A DNA stretch of 64,000 bases from Ephydatia muelleri (Eukaryota > Porifera > Demospongiae > Spongillida > Spongillidae): the NCBI GenBank assembly GCA_013339895.1, contig JABACO010000010.1, positions 5,453,585 through 5,517,584 of the forward strand. Reading direction: 5' to 3'. Positions 59,228 through 64,000 of the stretch are shown piece after piece (position 1 is the first letter of the stretch; every line of letters starts with the position of its first letter). The position numbers and the translations under genes are program-made. The notes beneath the pieces are model-generated. The model was given only the letters and a program-made list of their open reading frames with translations. It was not told the DNA's origin and did not search any database.

Positions 59228-59450
59228 GGAGGGCTGCCCACCTGACATTAGGCCCATCGCGGTGGGGGGACAATAAGGAGGCTGACTGGGAAGTGCATGT
59301 TTGCCTTGGTGAAGGACAAGGCTACTGAGTTCTTCCAACCCCTGCAACTGGGTGTGGCTAGTCGAGCAGGGGCAGAGAAGGTGGCCCATGCTCTCAGGGG
59401 ATGCATTGAAGAGCACTGGATGGATGAGGACTTTGTTGTACTTAATGTTT
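59228..59450 (+). pseudogene. Reverse transcriptase fragment (LINE-type)
   Basis: The plus strand reads CPPDIRPIAVG, then shifted IRRLTGKCMFALVKDKATEF, FQPLQLGVASRAGAEKVA and HALRGCIEEHWMDEDFVVL. This matches the early fingers/palm segment of the same invertebrate retroelement ORF family as the fragment at 47.2-47.7 kb (RPI..G...RRL.GK....V......F.P.Q.GV....G.E...H..R). It stops before the catalytic YADD region. A (TAA)n tract lies just upstream. Confidence 0.7.
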
Positions 59451-59461
59451 AATCTCCCGCA

Positions 59462-59497
59462 ATCCTTATTTAAGGATGGCCATCCTTAAATAAGGAT
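59462..59497. repeat. Perfect 36-base palindrome
   Basis: ATCCTTATTTAAGGATGG is followed directly by its exact reverse complement, and each half is itself nearly self-complementary. It sits just after the reverse transcriptase fragment and 270 bases before the integrase gene. Confidence 0.95.
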
Positions 59498-59646
59498 GAT
59501 GACCACTTTCTAAAAGAATGATGTACACTTGGTGCTTTGTTTTATATTAGTGATGCACTAGATTCAAGATCATGCAGATCAGCGATACTGCCGCGATTAA
59601 AACAGGTTTGTCTTGTTTAAAAACCGGTATTGCAGTGTAATTGTTA

Positions 59647-59745
59647 GGCGCAATCTATCAATTTGCGCAATTTATAAATTGCGCTGCGCATTATGTGAAT
59701 CCACGTAGTGCGCAACAATTTATAAATTGCGCCACGTGGTTGACC
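59647..59745. repeat. GCGCAATTTATAAATTGCGC palindromes upstream of the integrase gene
   Basis: Bases 59665-59684 are the perfect 20-base palindrome GCGCAATTTATAAATTGCGC. A second, imperfect copy (GCGCAACAATTTATAAATTGCGC) lies at about 59710-59735, with CACGTGG following. They end about 30 bases upstream of the ATG at 59769. They may be part of a terminal repeat or of the promoter of the element. Confidence 0.7.
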
Positions 59746-61495
59746 AGCGTTAACACTTCAGTTCCAATATGTCTAAAGAGGAGCACCGAATGATATTCGA
59801 GAAGTTTTGCCGTGAAAGGTATGTAGATAAAAGTAGAAGCTAGAACAAGCAAAACCGTTAACGAAGAGAAAGCCAAAAGGATTCGTTAAGCTGTTAAGGG
59901 AGAACATAGTAGTACTACAGCTTCTTTCAGACATTGGGTAAATAGAACAAAGAAGTTTGAGCTGCTAAACTGCGCAGAGTTGGAGTTGACTGATGTGTTG
60001 TGTCTCCCGGTTAAAGCCAAGGTGAGTAACTCAAGAAAGCTATACATGTACGTGCATGTTTACAACTACGGCCCAAATTCATATATACACTCTTCGTTGA
60101 AATTTACAAGTTAAGTAGGATTAGGTAAAATCTAATCTACATCTATACAACATTATTATTTACTACATGTAATACATATATAACAATTGCGCATGTATGA
60201 TTCATGATTGCTTGAATGGATGTATTCAATTATTTATGCAACGTGTTTTCTTTCTACTTAAAACAGAATGACAATGACAAGACTATTTTTGGTCATTATC
60301 GTGTGGTTGCTATGGTTGAAAGTTCTATGATATCCTTGAACGTATCCATTCATTGGAAAGTGGTCATGTTGGATACAAAAAAACTCTGGCAGAAGTATGT
60401 TTTATGTGTATTTGTATGGGGTGTTATGTGCTGTAATCAGGCTGTATCACACAGTCATACAGCACTGTGCATATAAATTGACATCTAGATCTGATAACTA
60501 CTTTATTTGTTTTTAGTGCCGTAAATCAAAAGAGTTATATAATAATAATATTTATGTCAGTATTGCACTCTCAAATTTCAGGTACAGAAAACGTATGACT
60601 GCCTACCTAGAGAAGCTGTGCAGTATTTCTGTAACACATGTTCAATTTGTCAACTTAAACAACCCCAGAATAGTACTGCTCCACTTAGACCAATAGTATC
60701 ATCAGGTTTTCTAACTCGATGCCAGGTAATGTTATTGAGTTATGGCAAGCACTTTACTATTATATGTATGCCTCAATCCTACATTTAGATTGACCTCATT
60801 GATATGAGGCATATGCCTGATGGCTCATATCATTACATAGCTCATTACATGGATCATTGGTCTAAGTTCCATATTCTGTGGCCTTTAATGAAAAAGTCAG
60901 CAGTTGACGTTGCTGTTGGTCTAGTGAAAAGAGTATTTCCCTATTTGGGCCTTCCCAAGATCCTGCAGTCTGACAACGGAAGGGAATATGTCAATGAGAT
61001 TGTGAAAGAAGTTGTTCGATCATGGCCAGGAGAGGTTGTTATAATCAATGGGCGTCCTCGTCACTCGCAGTCACAAGGGTTGGTTGAAAAAGGAAATCAT
61101 CTTGTAGAAATGCAGATTCAGTCAATGAAAAATGAGTGGAAGGAGTCTGGAGATGTGCCATGGTCTGACTGGTTAGCTCGCATACAATGTAAGTTGGCCT
61201 AAATAATAATTAAAAAAATAATGTACATGTCACATTCTCCTGTAGACAATCTAAACACTCAAGTATGCCGCACTTTGAAAAAATGTCCCTATGAAGTGGT
61301 TTTTGGACAACCTCCAAGAACAACTCCATTTGCTGAATTTCCAAAGGGAAAGAATCCTTGCATTATGGAGGAAGATGTTGCAGATCTCATTGCCACAGGT
61401 TACGATGTTATTTAATATAATGTATACCATTAATTCTATTTAGAGTTTCACATTAATTAGCACATACATAGAACAGAACTGTACTCAGGCGGGGA

Positions 61496-61535
61496 GGGGG
61501 GTTAGAGGGGTTTGATCAAACCCCTCTAACCCCCC
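61496..61535. repeat. Perfect 40-base palindrome in an integrase-gene intron
   Basis: GGGGGGTTAGAGGGGTTTGA is followed directly by its reverse complement. It is G-rich on one half of each strand, so quadruplex or cruciform formation is possible. Confidence 0.95.
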
Positions 61536-61569
61536 TGGAGAGGCGGCATGTAAGCTAGAATTTGCCTAT

Positions 61570-61735
61570 TACTCATATTTGGCTTATCACAAGGCATTTG
61601 GCCTATACCAAGGGGACCCCCCCCTGCCCGTATTTGGCCAAGGGGGACCCTCCCCCCACCTGTATTTGGCCTATCACAAGGGGGAAACCCCCTCTGTCGC
61701 ATTTGGCCTATACCAAGGGGGACCCCCCCCAGGAG
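61570..61735 (+). repeat. Minisatellite of about 35-45 base units
   Basis: About five degenerate units built on ATTTGGCCTATACCAAGG plus a GGGACCCCCC tail. It lies in the intron between exons 6 and 7 of the integrase gene, right after the 40-base palindrome. Confidence 0.85.
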
Positions 61736-62109
61736 CAAGTGCCTGGTTAATGGAATCCCCCTTTCCAAAATCAAGCACACAGGCCTGTAGAAGCAATTTA
61801 AATAGTACATAAAATGCCAAACACAATAGAAGCGATCAATTGTATACATGAGCATGACTCAAAAACTATATGTTCATTTTCACTACAGGTGATGACGGAA
61901 ACATTGCTTCTCCTCACTCATCTCCTCACAAACTACCACCATCAAGAAGTCCCTTATCAAGCCCAGAAGTTCTATCACCAGTTTCAAGTCTGCATTTGAA
62001 TCGTCACCTTCAGCTCTGCCATCATCACCTCTGTGTCATCAGTCACCTGCTCAGTCACCAAACTCTGATATACAAGTATCTGCAACTGCACAAATGTAAG
62101 GATTGACCT

Positions 62110-62511
62110 ATGTAAAAGATTCTGTTGCAATTTTTTTTTAAACTAGGGAGGTCAAAGGTTCTACAATTCCAGTACTCAATTCTTCACCTTATTCAACTCC
62201 ACCTTCAAAGATTTCATTGTCTGCTGCATCTTCTGATCACGTTTTATCACCTCCAAGTCAATCTTCAGTCCCACATAGTTCTGATTCTCCAGTTACATGT
62301 ATAAGGTTTGTCTTTACTTCTGTAAAAGATGCTGTTGCAATTTATCAAACTCATTTAGGGAGGCCAAAGGTTCTACAGTTCCAGAACCTAATTCTTTACC
62401 TCATTCAACTCCACCTTCAAAGATTTCATTGTCTGCTTCATCTTCTGATCACGTTTTATCACCTCCAAGTCAATCTTCGGTTTCAAATCATTCCAATTCT
62501 GCAGTTATGAG
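62110..62511 (+). repeat. Tandem exon duplication in the linker of the integrase gene
   Basis: Two copies of about 200 bases (about 62110-62306 and 62322-62511), each including the intron end (TGTTGCAATTT) and an exon encoding KGSTxPxxNS, PPSKISLSA and SSDHVLSPPSQSSV. Protein identity between copies is high, and both exons keep usable splice sites. Confidence 0.85.
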
Positions 62512-64000
62512 GTATGTTGTCCATGGCAACATAATATTTGCATACTTTATTGATATAACCTTTCAGTGATCCAAAAGTGACAATACCATTGGCTAAACTA
62601 ACAACCAGCACCCGTCATTTAAAGATTAGAGAAGATGCTGACAATGAGTATCAAAAAAATGCAGAATGAATGAAGATCCAGTATGCAAAGCGCAAGCGCC
62701 ATCAAATAAAAACGTATTCTGCAGGTGACAGTGTCACAGTAAGGATACCCAGAAATGAACGATCGTCAACCGATATGCCTCGCTTGCTGTGCTATATTTT
62801 GGAAGCTAAAAATGATCAGTACCGTCTCCAGTGAGTTTTTTTGTCCGTGTTTGTATTTTGTTTGAAAATTTCCATCTACATCTACATGTACTTCTATATG
62901 AGTAGGTGTGAAAATGGAATTATATCAACTTGGTATCCAAGTGGTGAGCTAATGCCTTACACCGGGTCTGTCCCTTTCAAGTACAGTGCAGACAGTTCCA
63001 AGCTACCTACCTTAAGCCTTAGTGAAGCTGCTAGAACCAAAAAGGACCAGCTGAAATGCAATTGTACAAAAGGGTGCAAGAACAGGCATTGTCCTTGTAA
63101 AGGATCTGGAGGTTATTGTACAAGTCACTGCCATCCAAAGCATGCTGTACAAATAAGGAGTGCCATGAAACTGATGACGGGGTTGAGGAGTGTACAGTAA
63201 CTGGGGCTGATTGTGATGATAAGATGAAGGTGAAGAAAGGAAAGCCCATCAAAAATGCCAAGCACAAATCCGTGGCTGCAATGATCACATCAGTTCAAAG
63301 TGGGGATTGGCTTGATGATATGCACATGGATGCAGCATCATCACTCTTATCCTCTCAATTTCCTTCCTTGTGTGGTTTCTATAGCACATTGCTAGGACAG
63401 AACTTATCATTTCCTGTCACAAGAGAGTCCTTCATTCAAATACTTAATGCAGGAGGCAATCATTGGATTACAGTTGAGCACACCCAATCCTTTTCTGTTA
63501 ATGTGTTTGACAGCAAATTCTGCACAATACCTATGGATGTAAAGATGCAAATCGCTGCTTTGTTGTACTGTACCAGCTCACGAATCACAACAAGATTTCA
63601 TAAAACTCAAAGTCAGATTGGATCATCAGACTGTGGGGTATTTGCAATAGCATTTGCTACTGACTTGGCATTTGGATTGAAATCAGCAAGCCATCACTAT
63701 GAACAGGATAAGTTACGACCACATTTCCTAGAATGTTTGAAAAGTGAACAAATGACACCTTTCCCTTCAAAAAAGATCCAACCAGGAAAGCCTAAGACAG
63801 AGTATTTGTATGTGTACTGTTACTGTCGCATGCCAAATGATGGTGAGGAACGGATGGCTGAATGTACTGTTTGCAAGGAATGGTACCACGAGTCATGTGA
63901 GAACATTCCCCAAGCAGTATTTACGGATAGTAGCAATGACTGGAAATGTAAAGTGTGCATTGCTGGGGAGAAACAGTCTCCTTAATTGATAAGCATCCCT

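Larger units (their letters stand above)
59769..63985 (+). pseudogene. Ginger/KRBA2-like integrase fused to CXC motif, Ulp1-like protease and PHD finger
   Basis: About eleven exons by splice sites: 59769-59818, 59931-60021, 60267-60394, 60582-60725, 60789-61188, 61246-61398, 61889-62095, about 62143-62306, about 62359-62511, 62577-about 62831, 62906-63985. Domains: H2C2 zinc-binding (ESGHVGYKKT; CNTCSIC at 60630-60650); integrase core with D in MDHWSKF (60852), D in QSDNGREY (60972) and E in GLVEKGN (61086), D-x37-E; Ser/Pro-rich linker; a GDSVTVRIPR segment; Cys-rich CNCTKGCKNRHCPC...C...C (63057-63131); Ulp1-type protease with His in GGNHW (63461), Asp in VFDSK (63509), Gln (63614) and Cys in SSDCGVF (63632); PHD finger Cys4-His-Cys3 (63812-63960). 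All integrase, protease and PHD key residues are intact. Breaks: one-base shifts near 60340, 61975 and 63145, and TGA at 62667-62669 where CGA (Arg) is likely ancestral. Either a young pseudogene or a gene with assembly errors. Confidence 0.85.

Overview
This is eukaryotic nuclear DNA, AT-rich, intron-containing and full of decayed mobile elements. A marine invertebrate is clear, and a sponge (demosponge) is my best guess. The guess rests on a cell-surface receptor built from SRCR, Ig-like and fibronectin III exons, on introns that can be very short (about 35-60 bases), and on transposon protein families common in sponge and cnidarian genomes. A cnidarian cannot be excluded from sequence alone. 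The palindrome TACATGTA recurs throughout.

Layout. 1-13.7 kb: no confident gene apart from a fragment at 11.8-12.4 kb; diverged segmental duplications, a TTAA-flanked MITE, GT microsatellites and a 36-base C run. 13.75-16.57 kb: an element with terminal inverted repeats and a near-perfect 9-base target duplication that encloses a RecQ-like helicase with one in-frame stop. 16.7-24 kb: a second helicase scrap, a CENP-B-like transposase remnant and exons of an unrecognised acidic protein. 24.2-46 kb: a probable receptor gene (SRCR-type exons, a tandemly duplicated exon pair, Ig-like, FN3, transmembrane), every placed exon being phase 1-1. Its introns hold an element with about 350-base inverted ends and a serine-arginine repeat ORF (25.17-27.96 kb), a Tc1 remnant (32.6-33.6 kb), a decayed piggyBac element of about 5 kb with a nested MITE and a gene encoding repeats around ADPEKK (36.1-41.1 kb), and a foldback element (43.0-44.2 kb).

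46-64 kb is mostly mobile DNA: a LINE-like fragment; a 3.7 kb inverted repeat whose loop holds an integrase-type exon; adjoining MITEs; a composite inverted-repeat element; a hAT transposase pseudogene; another reverse transcriptase fragment; and at 59.8-64.0 kb a multi-exon Ginger/KRBA2-like gene joining integrase, a cysteine-rich CXC-like motif, a Ulp1-like protease and a PHD finger.

The host receptor is the only good candidate for an ordinary cellular gene. Most other coding matches are transposon proteins in several stages of decay. The most unusual observations are the RecQ-carrying element, the SR-repeat element, the protease/PHD integrase, and the palindrome with an integrase exon in its loop. 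All exon boundaries were read by eye from splice signals and reading frame; none is supported by transcripts here.
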